64,000 bases of DNA, taken from positions 1,922,001 through 1,986,000 of the forward strand of contig NZ_OZ241747.1 of assembly GCF_965201005.1 (NCBI RefSeq). The letters are read 5' to 3'. Position numbers and translations under genes: made by a program. Below are positions 43,014 through 51,274 of the stretch, piece after piece. Within the stretch, counting starts at the first letter, position 1; each line of letters opens with the position of its first letter. The notes below the pieces were generated by a model. It ran no database searches. It saw nothing but the letters and a program-made list of their open reading frames with translations, and was not told the origin of the DNA. Source of the DNA: Mucilaginibacter_A sp965201005 (GTDB taxonomy: Bacteria; Bacteroidota; Bacteroidia; Sphingobacteriales; Sphingobacteriaceae).

Positions 43014-45032
43014 ATGTATTCTATTAAAAGTAACTATTTGTTTACCTGCGTTTTATCTGTTGTTTTTTCTGTAATCGGTTGTAAAGCGCAGAAGGTGGAT
43101 AGTGCTAAATATAATCATCTGGATTTGTTCGGGCCGATAAACTGGCCATATACGCCAAACGAAATCCGATCAGCAAACGGAAGTCCGGGCGAAAAATACT
43201 GGCAAAACAAAGCCGATTATACCATCCATGCATCGCTTAATGAAAAAGACACTTCCCTGAGCGGCAACGTTAGCATTATTTACACCAACAACAGTCCGGA
43301 CAAGTTAAATTATTTATGGCTGCAGTTGGATCAAAATCTGTTTAAGCCTGATTCGCGCGGCGCGGCAACTACACCTGTAAACGGAGACCGGTTTGATGTA
43401 AGCGGTTTTGCCAGAGGCGGTTATCAAATCAATTCTGTAAAAATCACTTATCAAAATAAAACTTATACGATAAAACCGGTGATAACAGATTCGCGGATGC
43501 AGCTGCGGTTAAGCGAACCTTTAGAGGCACATGGCGGCCAGGTTAAGGTAGAAATTGATTATGATTTTGCCATCCCGCTATATGGTGCCGATCGGATGGG
43601 AAGGTTAAAAACCCGTAACGGTTATATCTACGAAATGGCACAATGGTATCCGCGGATGTGTGTTTACGATGATGCCGAAGGTTGGAACACACTGCCATAC
43701 ATGGGTTTAGGCGAATTTTACTGCGAGTATGGCGATTTTGATTATTACATTACCACGCCTGCGGATATGCTGGTTTTCGGTTCGGGGGATTTGCAGAACC
43801 CGGCAGAAGTGCTGACAAAGAACGAAATTTACCGCCTAAAAGAAGCATCCGAAAGCGACCAAACGGTAACGGTTATCAGCAAAGATGAAGTAGGCAAACC
43901 TGAAACACATTTGAAGCAAAATGGCACGCTTACCTGGCATTTCAATATGAAAAACAGCCGTGATATTGCCTGGGCAGCTTCCAAAGCATTTATGTGGGAC
44001 GCGGCAAAAGTAAGCTTGCCTTCCGGCCGGAAAATTATTGTACAATCGGCTTATCCGGTAGAAAGTTCGGGTGATCATGCTTTCGGGCGATCAACTGAGT
44101 ACCTTAAAAACAGCATCGAAATCTATTCAAAAGCTTATTTAGAATATCCCTGGAATTCGGCTGTAAACATTTCCGGAGTAGCTTTGGGAATGGAATATCC
44201 CGGGATTATTTTTTGTTTGCACAACCTGAAAAACGAAGCTTTGTGGGGAGATGTTACACACGAGATCGGCCATAACTGGTTCCCGATGATCGTTGGTTCC
44301 AACGAGCGGAAATACATGTGGCAGGATGAAGGTTTTAACACGTTTATAAACCAATATGCCAGCCAGCAGTTTAACAAAGGCGAATATTTTCACCCCGAAA
44401 TCCGGCCTGCAAAAGTTATAGCTCAGCAAATGAAAACCGCAGCCGATCCGCTGATGACGCCGCCCGAAGCCATGAATTTGAATGATTACGGCCTTTATTA
44501 CAACAAAACATCTTTGTGTTTGGATATGTTGCGCAACGTGGTTTTGGGGCCCGAGCGTTTTGATTATGCCTTTAACGTTTACATAAACAATTGGGCCATG
44601 AAACATCCGCTGCCTTACGATTTTTTCAGATCGATGAACAATGCTGCAGGCGAAGATTTGAACTGGTTTTGGAAGCAATGGTTTTTTACCGATTGGAAGC
44701 TTGACCAAGCCGTTACAGGTGTAAAATATGTTTTGGGCACACCTTCGCATGGTGCCATCATCACGATAGAAAACCTGGAAAAAGCCGCTATGCCGGTTGA
44801 TCTGAAAATTACTCAGGCTAATGGAAAAACAGAAATACTTCGTTTACCGGTAGAAATTTGGCAGCGCGGCGGAAGCTGGACGTTTAAATATCCGTCAACC
44901 AGTCGTGTTCAATATATTGAGATTGACCCTGACCATCAATTGCCGGACGTTAATCGCGGCAACAATATTTTTAAAGAAGGCGTTAAATTGAACACAAAGG
45001 TCATCAATAAAACAAGAGCGATTGGCCGTTAA
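43014..45032 (+). CDS. M1 family zinc metallopeptidase, lipoprotein
   Basis: A 672-residue paralogue of the gene at 27060. Start at MYSIKSNYLFTCVLSV; the longer start at 42951 is rejected. The signal ends in a lipobox-like VIGC followed by KAQK, so it may be a lipoprotein. It has NGSPGEKYWQNKADY in the N-terminal beta domain and the active site HEIGHNWFPMIVGSNE with EGFNTF. It lies 93 bp after the PAS sensor and ends at a terminator. Motif copies at 43837 and 44105. Confidence 0.88.
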   Translation: MYSIKSNYLFTCVLSVVFSVIGCKAQKVDSAKYNHLDLFGPINWPYTPNEIRSANGSPGEKYWQNKADYTIHASLNEKDTSLSGNVSIIYTNNSPDKLNYLWLQLDQNLFKPDSRGAATTPVNGDRFDVSGFARGGYQINSVKITYQNKTYTIKPVITDSRMQLRLSEPLEAHGGQVKVEIDYDFAIPLYGADRMGRLKTRNGYIYEMAQWYPRMCVYDDAEGWNTLPYMGLGEFYCEYGDFDYYITTPADMLVFGSGDLQNPAEVLTKNEIYRLKEASESDQTVTVISKDEVGKPETHLKQNGTLTWHFNMKNSRDIAWAASKAFMWDAAKVSLPSGRKIIVQSAYPVESSGDHAFGRSTEYLKNSIEIYSKAYLEYPWNSAVNISGVALGMEYPGIIFCLHNLKNEALWGDVTHEIGHNWFPMIVGSNERKYMWQDEGFNTFINQYASQQFNKGEYFHPEIRPAKVIAQQMKTAADPLMTPPEAMNLNDYGLYYNKTSLCLDMLRNVVLGPERFDYAFNVYINNWAMKHPLPYDFFRSMNNAAGEDLNWFWKQWFFTDWKLDQAVTGVKYVLGTPSHGAIITIENLEKAAMPVDLKITQANGKTEILRLPVEIWQRGGSWTFKYPSTSRVQYIEIDPDHQLPDVNRGNNIFKEGVKLNTKVINKTRAIGR

Positions 45033-45047
45033 ACCAATTGCTCTTTT
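45014..45047 (+). terminator. Terminator overlapping stop of M1 peptidase
   Basis: Stem AAGAGCGATTGG with CCAATTGCTCTT (one G-U pair), loop of 8 nt, followed by T-run. It overlaps the stop codon at 45030-45032. A motif copy follows directly at 45049. Confidence 0.75.
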
Positions 45048-45077
45048 CATACTGTTTTTATCGGGTAAAAATCAGTG

Positions 45078-46250
45078 TTATTCAAAATATTCTTTCATCC
45101 TTTCAATAAAACTTTTTTCGTTTTTGCCCGGGTTCGGTTTGAAGTTGGGCGAATTTTGTAATTTCTCCAAAACATCACGTTCCTCACGACTCACGATTTT
45201 GGGTGTCCAGATGTTGATGTGCACTAATTGATCACCACGCTGATAGGAGTTTACTTCCGGTACTCCTTTTGATTTTAAGCGAAGGATTTTTCCGCCCTGT
45301 GTTCCCGGATCTATCTTGATTTTTGCTTTTCCATCAATTGTCGGCACTTCCACACTCGTTCCTAAAACGGCATCCACAAAATTAACGTGCAGATCGAAAA
45401 TAATGTTGTTGCCATCGCGTTTCAGAGTTTCGTGCGGGATTTCTTCAATTAAAATAATTAAATCCCCTGAAACACCGCCACGAGGGGCAGCGTTTCCTTT
45501 TCCGCTCATGCTCAGTTGCATACCTTCACTTACACCGGCCGGGATGTTTATGCTGATAGTTTCTTCACCCCGAACAATTCCGTCGCCATGACAAACTGTG
45601 CATTTTGAAGTAATGGTGGAACCTTCGCCGTTGCAGGTAGGGCAGGTGCTGGTGGTTTGCATCTGGCCTAAAATGGTGTTGGTTACCCGACGGACCGCAC
45701 CGGAACCACCACAGGTTTTGCAGGTTTGAAACGATGCTTTATCCTTTGCACCCGTGCCGTCACAGGTATCACAAAGCACTTGTTTGTTTACTTTAACTTT
45801 CTTTTCTACACCGTTGGCAATTTCCTCTAGGGTTAGTTTTACTTTGATCCGAAGGTTTGTCCCACGTGTAACACGTTGTCCGCCACCACTTTGCCTGCCT
45901 CCGCCAAAAAAGCTTTCAAATGGACTACCGCCGCCACCGCCGAAAATATCCCCAAACTGGCTAAAAATATCTTCCATGTTCATCCCGCCCGGGCCTCCGC
46001 CAAAACCACCACCATTTGGCGATTGTGCGTTGGCTGCGTGGCCAAACTGATCATACCGCTGGCGTTTGTCGGGCTTGCTTAAAACCTCGTAAGCTTCTGC
46101 AGCTTCTTTAAAGTTTTCCTCAGCTTGTTTATCGTTTGGGTTTTTGTCAGGATGATATTTAATGGCCATCTTTCTGTAAGCCTTCTTTATCTCATCCTGA
46201 TCGGCACCTTTTGCAACGCCCAGTATATCGTAATAATCTCTTTTTGCCAT
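45078..46250 (-). CDS. dnaJ: Chaperone protein DnaJ
   Basis: A 390-residue type I J protein. The J domain has HPD in IKYHPDKNPND (about 31-41), followed by a Gly/Phe-rich region (about 75-125), and four zinc-binding CxxCxGxG repeats: CDTCDGTG, CKTCGGSG, CPTCNGEG and CTVCHGDG (about 155-225). The C-terminal substrate-binding domains follow. It stimulates DnaK in protein folding. It lies downstream of grpE by 93 bp, a common arrangement; dnaK itself is elsewhere. Start ATG at 46250 gives MAKRDYYDILGV. Confidence 0.96.
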   Translation of the reverse strand: MAKRDYYDILGVAKGADQDEIKKAYRKMAIKYHPDKNPNDKQAEENFKEAAEAYEVLSKPDKRQRYDQFGHAANAQSPNGGGFGGGPGGMNMEDIFSQFGDIFGGGGGSPFESFFGGGRQSGGGQRVTRGTNLRIKVKLTLEEIANGVEKKVKVNKQVLCDTCDGTGAKDKASFQTCKTCGGSGAVRRVTNTILGQMQTTSTCPTCNGEGSTITSKCTVCHGDGIVRGEETISINIPAGVSEGMQLSMSGKGNAAPRGGVSGDLIILIEEIPHETLKRDGNNIIFDLHVNFVDAVLGTSVEVPTIDGKAKIKIDPGTQGGKILRLKSKGVPEVNSYQRGDQLVHINIWTPKIVSREERDVLEKLQNSPNFKPNPGKNEKSFIERMKEYFE

Positions 46251-46343
46251 CTTTTTATCAGCTCTTAGTCGTCAGCAATCGGTTGTTAACAGATAATTAT
46301 CACACAAACTACTTGAACTAAAAGCCATTGCCTTTCTTAAATT

Positions 46344-46964
46344 TTATGCGCCTACTACCACTTTTGCAAAGCGGATCACTTTATCGTTCAGCAAATAGCC
46401 TTCTTCCAAAACATCCACTACTTTGCCTTTTAAATCATCAGAGGGTGCCGGGATGTTGGTAACCGCTTCATGTATATCTGCATCAAAAGGCTGCCCTTTA
46501 GACAACATTTCTTTTAAACCCTTCTGGCTTAACAGATTTTTAAGTTTGTTATGAACCAAACTCACGCCTTCTTTTACGGCAGAAACATCTTTTGCGTTTT
46601 CAATGGCACGGCTTGCACGTTCAAAATCATCCAAAACCGGCAGCAAAGACACAATTACATCTTTACCGGCTGTTTGCAAAAGCTCTACACGTTCTTTGGA
46701 TGTACGGCGTTTATAATTATCAAATTCGGCATATAAACGCAAAAATTTATCATTGGCCAAAGCCAGTTCCTCTTTATGTTTATCTTCAGCAGAAAATTCT
46801 GTATCAACATTTTCATTGTCAGAACCTTCTGTTTCGTTTTTCTGATTCTGGCGTGCTTCGTTTACCTGCTGAAATTCATCAAAAATCTCGTCCATGTTCG
46901 TGTTTTTTTCTGTTGAAGTTGGTTCTTCTTTTTTCATCTTCTTCAGGATATCATTAAAATTCAT
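46344..46964 (-). CDS. grpE: Nucleotide exchange factor GrpE
   Basis: A 206-residue protein from MNFNDILKKMKKE; an in-frame start at 47060 is rejected because the added residues are unlike the family and run through the upstream repeats. A long helical coiled-coil segment (about 75-135, with KEELALANDKFLRLYAEFDN) precedes the family beta domain with VKEGVSLVHNKL and the C-terminal VVDVLEEGYLLNDKVIRFAK (about 180-199). It exchanges nucleotide on DnaK. An inverted repeat upstream and the motif hairpin at 47092 may be its control region. Confidence 0.93.
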   Translation of the reverse strand: MNFNDILKKMKKEEPTSTEKNTNMDEIFDEFQQVNEARQNQKNETEGSDNENVDTEFSAEDKHKEELALANDKFLRLYAEFDNYKRRTSKERVELLQTAGKDVIVSLLPVLDDFERASRAIENAKDVSAVKEGVSLVHNKLKNLLSQKGLKEMLSKGQPFDADIHEAVTNIPAPSDDLKGKVVDVLEEGYLLNDKVIRFAKVVVGA

Positions 46965-47015
46965 AATGTAGTTTTTGGGACAACAAGTTTCCTGCCATGC
47001 AAAAAAAACCGTCAG

Positions 47016-47077
47016 GCTGTCAGGCACCAGAAATGATGTGGTTTTATTTTGTCGCTTCAAAAATTACGCCTGACAGC
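47016..47077. promoter_or_regulatory. Inverted repeat in grpE leader region
   Basis: GCTGTCAGGC at 47016-47025 is matched by GCCTGACAGC at 47068-47077, a perfect 10-bp inverted repeat with 42 nt between. A tandem GTCAGGC copy precedes the first arm. It lies 52-113 bp before the grpE ATG. It could be an operator or mRNA hairpin that responds to heat; this is inference. Confidence 0.5.
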
Positions 47078-47091
47078 AATTTGGCAGAGCG

Positions 47092-47121
47092 ATACTGTTT
47101 TTACCGGCATAAAAACAGTAT
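47092..47121. terminator. Inverted dispersed-motif pair between ftsE-like and grpE
   Basis: ATACTGTTTTTA (47092-47103) and TAAAAACAGTAT (47110-47121) form a perfect 12-bp stem with the 6-nt loop CCGGCA. It lies 61 bp past the end of the FtsE-like gene and before the grpE leader, fitting a terminator, although the flanking T-run is not long. Confidence 0.65.
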
Positions 47122-47181
47122 TGTACAAAATGAAAACAACTTATTAGTAATCCCTGACAAGATGCTTGTTAACGCCTGAAT

Positions 47182-47865
47182 TCAAACAAACTCCGTGTGG
47201 TCCATCACTTTGCCGTTCTCGCATTTTATAATCCGGGAAGGGAAGGTGCGGATAATATGATAATCGTGCGTGGCCACCAGTACAGAAGTTCCGCTCAGGC
47301 TGATCTGTTTCAGCAGCATTACAATTTCTTCGGAAGTGTTTGGGTCAAGGTTTCCGGTAGGTTCATCGGCCAGGATCAGTTCCGGCTCGTTTAGCAAAGC
47401 ACGTGCAATAACCACGCGCTGCTGTTCGCCGCCGGAAATTTCGTGTGGCATTTTCCGAAGTTTTGATCGCAAACCAACTTTTTCAAGCACATCCCGGATG
47501 CGCTCACTGATCTTGGTTTTGTCTTTCCAGCCGGTCGCTTTCAACACAAATTCAAGGTTTTTTTCCACTGAACGATCCGAAAGCAACTGAAAATCCTGAA
47601 AAACAATGCCCAATTTGCGTCTTAAAAAAGGAACGTCTTTACTGGCCAGCGTTTTAAGGTTATAGCCGCCTGCGTGTCCGTCGCCATTCGTTAAGTGCAA
47701 ATCGCCGTACAAAACTTTCAGCAAACTGCTTTTCCCGGAACCGGTCTGGCCGATCAGCCAAACAAATTCGCCTTTGTTGATTTCCAGGTTCACATCAGAA
47801 AGTACCAAATGTTTTTGCTGAAAAACGTCGATGTTTTGCAATTGAATAACGGTGTCGCCAATCAT
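47182..47865 (-). CDS. ftsE: FtsE-like ABC transporter ATPase
   Basis: A 227-residue ABC ATPase. Walker A GQTGSGKS (about 39-46), Q-loop VFQDFQLL, signature HEISGGEQQRVVIARAL (about 145-161), Walker B LILADEP and a D-loop/His switch VATHDYHII. Sequence and size match FtsE, which with FtsX controls cell-wall hydrolases at the divisome. No ftsX is adjacent; the next gene upstream is a small conserved protein one base away. The specific assignment to FtsE rather than a LolD-type ATPase is probable, not certain. Confidence 0.82.
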   Translation of the reverse strand: MIGDTVIQLQNIDVFQQKHLVLSDVNLEINKGEFVWLIGQTGSGKSSLLKVLYGDLHLTNGDGHAGGYNLKTLASKDVPFLRRKLGIVFQDFQLLSDRSVEKNLEFVLKATGWKDKTKISERIRDVLEKVGLRSKLRKMPHEISGGEQQRVVIARALLNEPELILADEPTGNLDPNTSEEIVMLLKQISLSGTSVLVATHDYHIIRTFPSRIIKCENGKVMDHTEFV

Positions 47866-47866
47866 T

Positions 47867-48070
47867 TTAAAGTTCCAGTTTTAAGATTTGACCAAAAGGC
47901 AGGTCTTTTACAATTTCCATAATTTGCCCGGCTTTATCCGCCAAACCCAGTTTATCTAATGATTTATCCGGCCGGTCAACCCGAAAGTAGGCCAGCAAAG
48001 TAAACTGCTCATCACGCAGCTGCACATAATCCGGTATTTTGGCCACTCCTTTTACTTTGATGATGTACAT
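47867..48070 (-). CDS. Small conserved Bacteroidota protein (67 aa)
   Basis: A 67-residue protein beginning MYIIKVKGVAKIPDYVQLRD. It has a compact alpha/beta pattern and no signal peptide. I recognise no characterised family. Its stop is one base before the FtsE-like ATG, so the two are translationally coupled; conservation of this pairing would point to a joint role. Confidence 0.7.
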   Translation of the reverse strand: MYIIKVKGVAKIPDYVQLRDEQFTLLAYFRVDRPDKSLDKLGLADKAGQIMEIVKDLPFGQILKLEL

Positions 48071-48153
48071 GTGCCGCCAAAGTTAAAATTTATACAATGT
48101 TTTTTCGGGTTGATTTTTGATTTTGTGCGATGCTTCTTTTAGCACCTATAATT

Positions 48154-49176
48154 TTATATCGACTTTAAGAAATCCATTGTGTTTACGCCATCTGCATAAT
48201 CCCAAAGTTTTGGTTGCTGGCTTTCACCAAAATCCACAACCTTCACATTTGCAGTAAGTTGCATTTTGCTAACCACACATTGTACCGCTTCCTGCTGCTG
48301 GTTTAGCTGGAAGTTTACATCATCCAAATCAGCATAAAAACCATAAAAAACCACGGCCAGCGGAGAAGCAATTTTCTCGTCCTGCTTCAGCAATAAAAAA
48401 CCGTTGTCCAGGTGCGGGTCCTGGTTTACCAGATAAATGGATTTATTGTAGTCGTAATTATTGTTGTATTTATGGTGATTGATGATGGGCTGAAAAGATT
48501 CGATTGCCCGAAAAAATTGCCCGAAATTATAACCTTGCGGAACCAGGATTTTGGAAACGCTGCGGCAGCCCAACCCAAAATAATCAAAAATATCATGACC
48601 TGCTTTTTGCAGATCAGCTTCGGTTTCATCACCCGAAAGCACTGCCAAGCTATTGCGGTTTTTACGGATAATGTTGGGCACTTTGCCAAAATAATGTTCA
48701 AAATAGCGAGAAGTATTGTTGCTCCCGGTGGCCATTACGGCGTCAAAATTTGCCAAACGTTCTGTAAATTCATAACGGCTGGCAAACCCTGGTTCAAGCA
48801 AAATTAATTGTTTTAAAATGTAACTAATTAAGCCTGAATCATTTGCGGAAGCCTTTATCATGGCAAAATGACCGGAAACCAACACGCAAAGCACATCATG
48901 GAACCCCACCAGCGGAATATTACCGGCCAGCACCAAGCCAACTTTTTTGCCGGTAAAAACAGCATTGGCATTTTCGGGAAGCCATTGTTCCAAATCATTA
49001 GTGTTCAGCATTTTACCAATGGCTTTTACGGCCTGCAGCACGTTTTCGGGCGTAAACCAGGCGTTGTATTGCCGTTCGCGGTCAATCAGTTGCAGCAATT
49101 CTTCGGAAGGAAACAACAATTTTTCGCCTAAGGCAGACAAAGTTTCTGCAAGGGTTGACTTAATCAATTCTGACAT
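48154..49176 (-). CDS. Acyl-CoA reductase (LuxC-like)
   Basis: A 340-residue protein from MSELIKSTLAETL; a start at 49209 is rejected. It belongs to the acyl-CoA reductase/LuxC family: VGLVLAGNIPLVGFHDVLC (about 80-98) is the cofactor/hydrophobic segment, GSNNTSRYFEHYF (about 163-175) carries the conserved Ser region, and FGLGCRSVSKILVPQGY (about 218-234) the active-site Cys. It reduces activated fatty acids to aldehydes or is related to that. Divergent from a ferredoxin with 118 bp between; such pairs are typical of Bacteroidota. Motif copies at 48954 and, after the gene, 48130. Confidence 0.83.
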   Translation of the reverse strand: MSELIKSTLAETLSALGEKLLFPSEELLQLIDRERQYNAWFTPENVLQAVKAIGKMLNTNDLEQWLPENANAVFTGKKVGLVLAGNIPLVGFHDVLCVLVSGHFAMIKASANDSGLISYILKQLILLEPGFASRYEFTERLANFDAVMATGSNNTSRYFEHYFGKVPNIIRKNRNSLAVLSGDETEADLQKAGHDIFDYFGLGCRSVSKILVPQGYNFGQFFRAIESFQPIINHHKYNNNYDYNKSIYLVNQDPHLDNGFLLLKQDEKIASPLAVVFYGFYADLDDVNFQLNQQQEAVQCVVSKMQLTANVKVVDFGESQQPKLWDYADGVNTMDFLKSI

Positions 49177-49216
49177 ATAAATAGCAAAGCTTAAAACCTG
49201 AAAATGCAATTTTTGT

Positions 49217-49224
49217 TATCTTTG
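49217..49224 (+). promoter_or_regulatory. -7 box for ferredoxin gene
   Basis: TATCTTTG matches TAnnTTTG, about 70 nt before the ATG at 49295. Divergent gene start is at 49176. Confidence 0.5.
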
Positions 49225-49294
49225 CAAAACATTGCGTAGAGGCAATTTCATTGTTTATCGCAAATGTATCATTTAGCTTTTTAAGGATTGAGTT

Positions 49295-49648
49295 ATGGCA
49301 ATTAAAATTACTGACGAATGTATCAACTGTGGCGCCTGCGAGCCGGAATGCCCCAATAATGCCATTTATGATGCCGGCGCGGCTTGGAAGTTTTCTGAGG
49401 GGACATCTTTAAAAGGCGTGATCGATTTTGGTGATGGTTCTACCTTAAATGCCGAAGAACCGAACGCAGCAATTTCTGATGAGGTGTATTATATCGTTTC
49501 TGATAAATGTACAGAGTGCGTAGGTTTTCACGACGAACCGCAATGTGCCGCTGTTTGCCCTGTTGATTGCTGTGTTGATGACGAAGATGTGCGCGAATCA
49601 AAGGAAGAACTGCTGGCCAAAAAATCATGGCTGCACGTAGAAGGTTAA
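49295..49648 (+). CDS. 2x[4Fe-4S] ferredoxin
   Basis: A 117-residue protein. The first cluster motif is CINCGACEPECP (about residues 9-20, CxxCxxCxxxCP), the second is CTECVGFHDEPQCAAVCP (about 73-90), which has the long insert typical of the Bacteroidota and Azotobacter-type ferredoxins. It transfers electrons in the cytosol. It is divergent from the acyl-CoA reductase gene, which may use it, and is followed after 62 bp by a NlpC/P60 gene. Confidence 0.92.
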   Translation: MAIKITDECINCGACEPECPNNAIYDAGAAWKFSEGTSLKGVIDFGDGSTLNAEEPNAAISDEVYYIVSDKCTECVGFHDEPQCAAVCPVDCCVDDEDVRESKEELLAKKSWLHVEG

Positions 49649-49710
49649 TTTTAATTTAAATAGATTTGAAAGGGAATGCAGTTTGTATTCCCTTTTTTTA
49701 TAGGTAAAAA

Positions 49711-50475
49711 ATGCAACACGGAATTATAAACCTGGCCATTGTGCCTTTGCGGGAGGAGCCTGCACATCGATCGCAGCAAGTATCGCAACTGCTTTTTGGA
49801 GAGTGTTTTAAAGTGCTGGAAAAGCAGGGGCAATGGCTGCAGATCGAAACTGAAAACGATCAATACCAAGGCTGGGTTCAAGCCATTCAATGTGTTTTGG
49901 TAGAGGAAGATGCGTACATAAACTTCCGACAAAAACCTGTGAAATTAACGCATGAACCTGTAACGATCATCCGCAGAAATGATGAGAATTCCATACTGTT
50001 TTTACCTGCCGGAAGTTGTTTGCCTAAATTATCCAATCAAAAATTTATTATTGCCGATACTGTTTTTGAACTGCAAAACCCGCTTCAACCTGAGCAAAAC
50101 AACTTGGTTGATTACGCTAAAACCTATTTAAACACGCCGTATTTATGGGGCGGCCGTACACATTTCGGTATTGATTGCTCCGGATTTTCGCAGTCGGTAT
50201 TCCGGCAGTTTAAGGTAGAAATTAAACGTGATGCCTGGCAGCAGGCAGAGCAAGGTGCTCCGGTAGATTTTCTGCAAGCCGCAAAAGCAGGTGATCTGGC
50301 ATTTTTTGATAACGAGGCCGGGCGCATTGTTCATGTTGGCATTATGCTTGATAATGAGCGAATTATCCATGCTTCGGGAAGCGTAAAAATAGACCGTATT
50401 GACGATCAGGGAATTTATTCGGCAGCACAAAAAAAATATACGCACCGGCTGCGCATTATCAAACGCTTCTTTTAG
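49711..50475 (+). CDS. NlpC/P60 peptidase with SH3-like domain
   Basis: A 254-residue protein. Residues about 1-85 form an SH3b-like region, then the C40 catalytic domain with Cys in GIDCSGFSQSVF (about 151-162), His in IVHVGIMLDNERIIHA (about 208-223) and the third residue in HASGSVKID. It hydrolyses peptides of the cell wall. No signal peptide is evident, so the location is uncertain. The TAG stop lies in a variant motif (50463-50474). A motif copy is at 49993. The gene ends just before a perfect terminator. Confidence 0.87.
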   Translation: MQHGIINLAIVPLREEPAHRSQQVSQLLFGECFKVLEKQGQWLQIETENDQYQGWVQAIQCVLVEEDAYINFRQKPVKLTHEPVTIIRRNDENSILFLPAGSCLPKLSNQKFIIADTVFELQNPLQPEQNNLVDYAKTYLNTPYLWGGRTHFGIDCSGFSQSVFRQFKVEIKRDAWQQAEQGAPVDFLQAAKAGDLAFFDNEAGRIVHVGIMLDNERIIHASGSVKIDRIDDQGIYSAAQKKYTHRLRIIKRFF

Positions 50476-50481
50476 CACATA

Positions 50482-50522
50482 AAAAAGGGGATTGGATTTT
50501 TAAAATCCAATCCCCTTTTTTT
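50482..50522. terminator. Bidirectional terminator
   Basis: A nearly perfect 19-bp palindrome, AAAAAGGGGATTGGATTTT with its complement, centred at 50501 and flanked by A- and T-runs. It lies between convergent genes ending at 50475 (plus) and 50540 (minus) and should serve both. Confidence 0.9.
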
Positions 50523-50539
50523 GGTTTAAAAAGCAAACC

Positions 50540-51160
50540 TTATTTCATCTTGCTTTGAATAGATTTGATCATTGATTGATGCTCTTTTAAGGTTGGCAAA
50601 GCATTTTCGGCAAATGACTTTACTGCCGGGTCTTTTGCATTTTTTATTTCTTTTTCAAATGCATTTACATCGTGATCATGATCTTTTACCATAGCATCTA
50701 CATAGGCTTTATCAAAGTCCTTACCAGATTTTTTACTTAAATCCATCATGCTCTGCTTCGCATCATTCCCGACACTATCAGGCAAAGTAATGTTTTTTTC
50801 TTTGGCCAAAGCTTTCATTTTATCGTTGATCATGCTATGATCTTTAACCATTTTCGCACCAAAATCTTTAACAGACTGTGACATGGCTTTTTGTTCTGCC
50901 AGTTTTCCCATCGCAACTTCTGCCATACCGCCATTTGCGGCTTCAACTGCAAAGTCTGCGTCGTCTTTGTCAACTTTCATTACGCCACCGGCAACATTTG
51001 CAGTTGTGTCCATAGATGAAGTCATTGCAGAAGTGTCTTTGTTGGCGTTAGAATCTTTCGCCATTTCCGTACTGCTTTTGTTAGAACTGTTGCAAGCTTG
51101 CAGTGCAAAAGCTGCTGCAGCCGCACAAATAAATAAATTTAACTTTTTCATTTTTTTCAT
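50540..51160 (-). CDS. DUF4142 lipoprotein
   Basis: A 206-residue protein with a lipoprotein signal: KKLNLFICAAAAAFALQACNS (read in part), lipobox LQAC. A low-complexity Ser/Thr/Lys linker (about 25-60) precedes the DUF4142 domain, which is helical, from ADFAVEAANGGMAEV (about 68) to TLKEHQSMIKSIQSK at the end. A ferritin-like four-helix fold is known for the family, with histidines in KDHSMI, KDHDHDV and LKEHQSM. Function unknown; located at the outer membrane facing the periplasm by prediction. A start nine bases downstream is possible. Confidence 0.87.
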   Translation of the reverse strand: MKKMKKLNLFICAAAAAFALQACNSSNKSSTEMAKDSNANKDTSAMTSSMDTTANVAGGVMKVDKDDADFAVEAANGGMAEVAMGKLAEQKAMSQSVKDFGAKMVKDHSMINDKMKALAKEKNITLPDSVGNDAKQSMMDLSKKSGKDFDKAYVDAMVKDHDHDVNAFEKEIKNAKDPAVKSFAENALPTLKEHQSMIKSIQSKMK

Positions 51161-51274
51161 TTTAAAACTGTTTTTACATTTAACTAACAGGACTAATAAT
51201 CAGATTGTTTAAGTTAAAAAAAATATAATTCGGAAAAATTTAGGCGATAAAAGAAGTATGTGTTTTTCGGTTTT

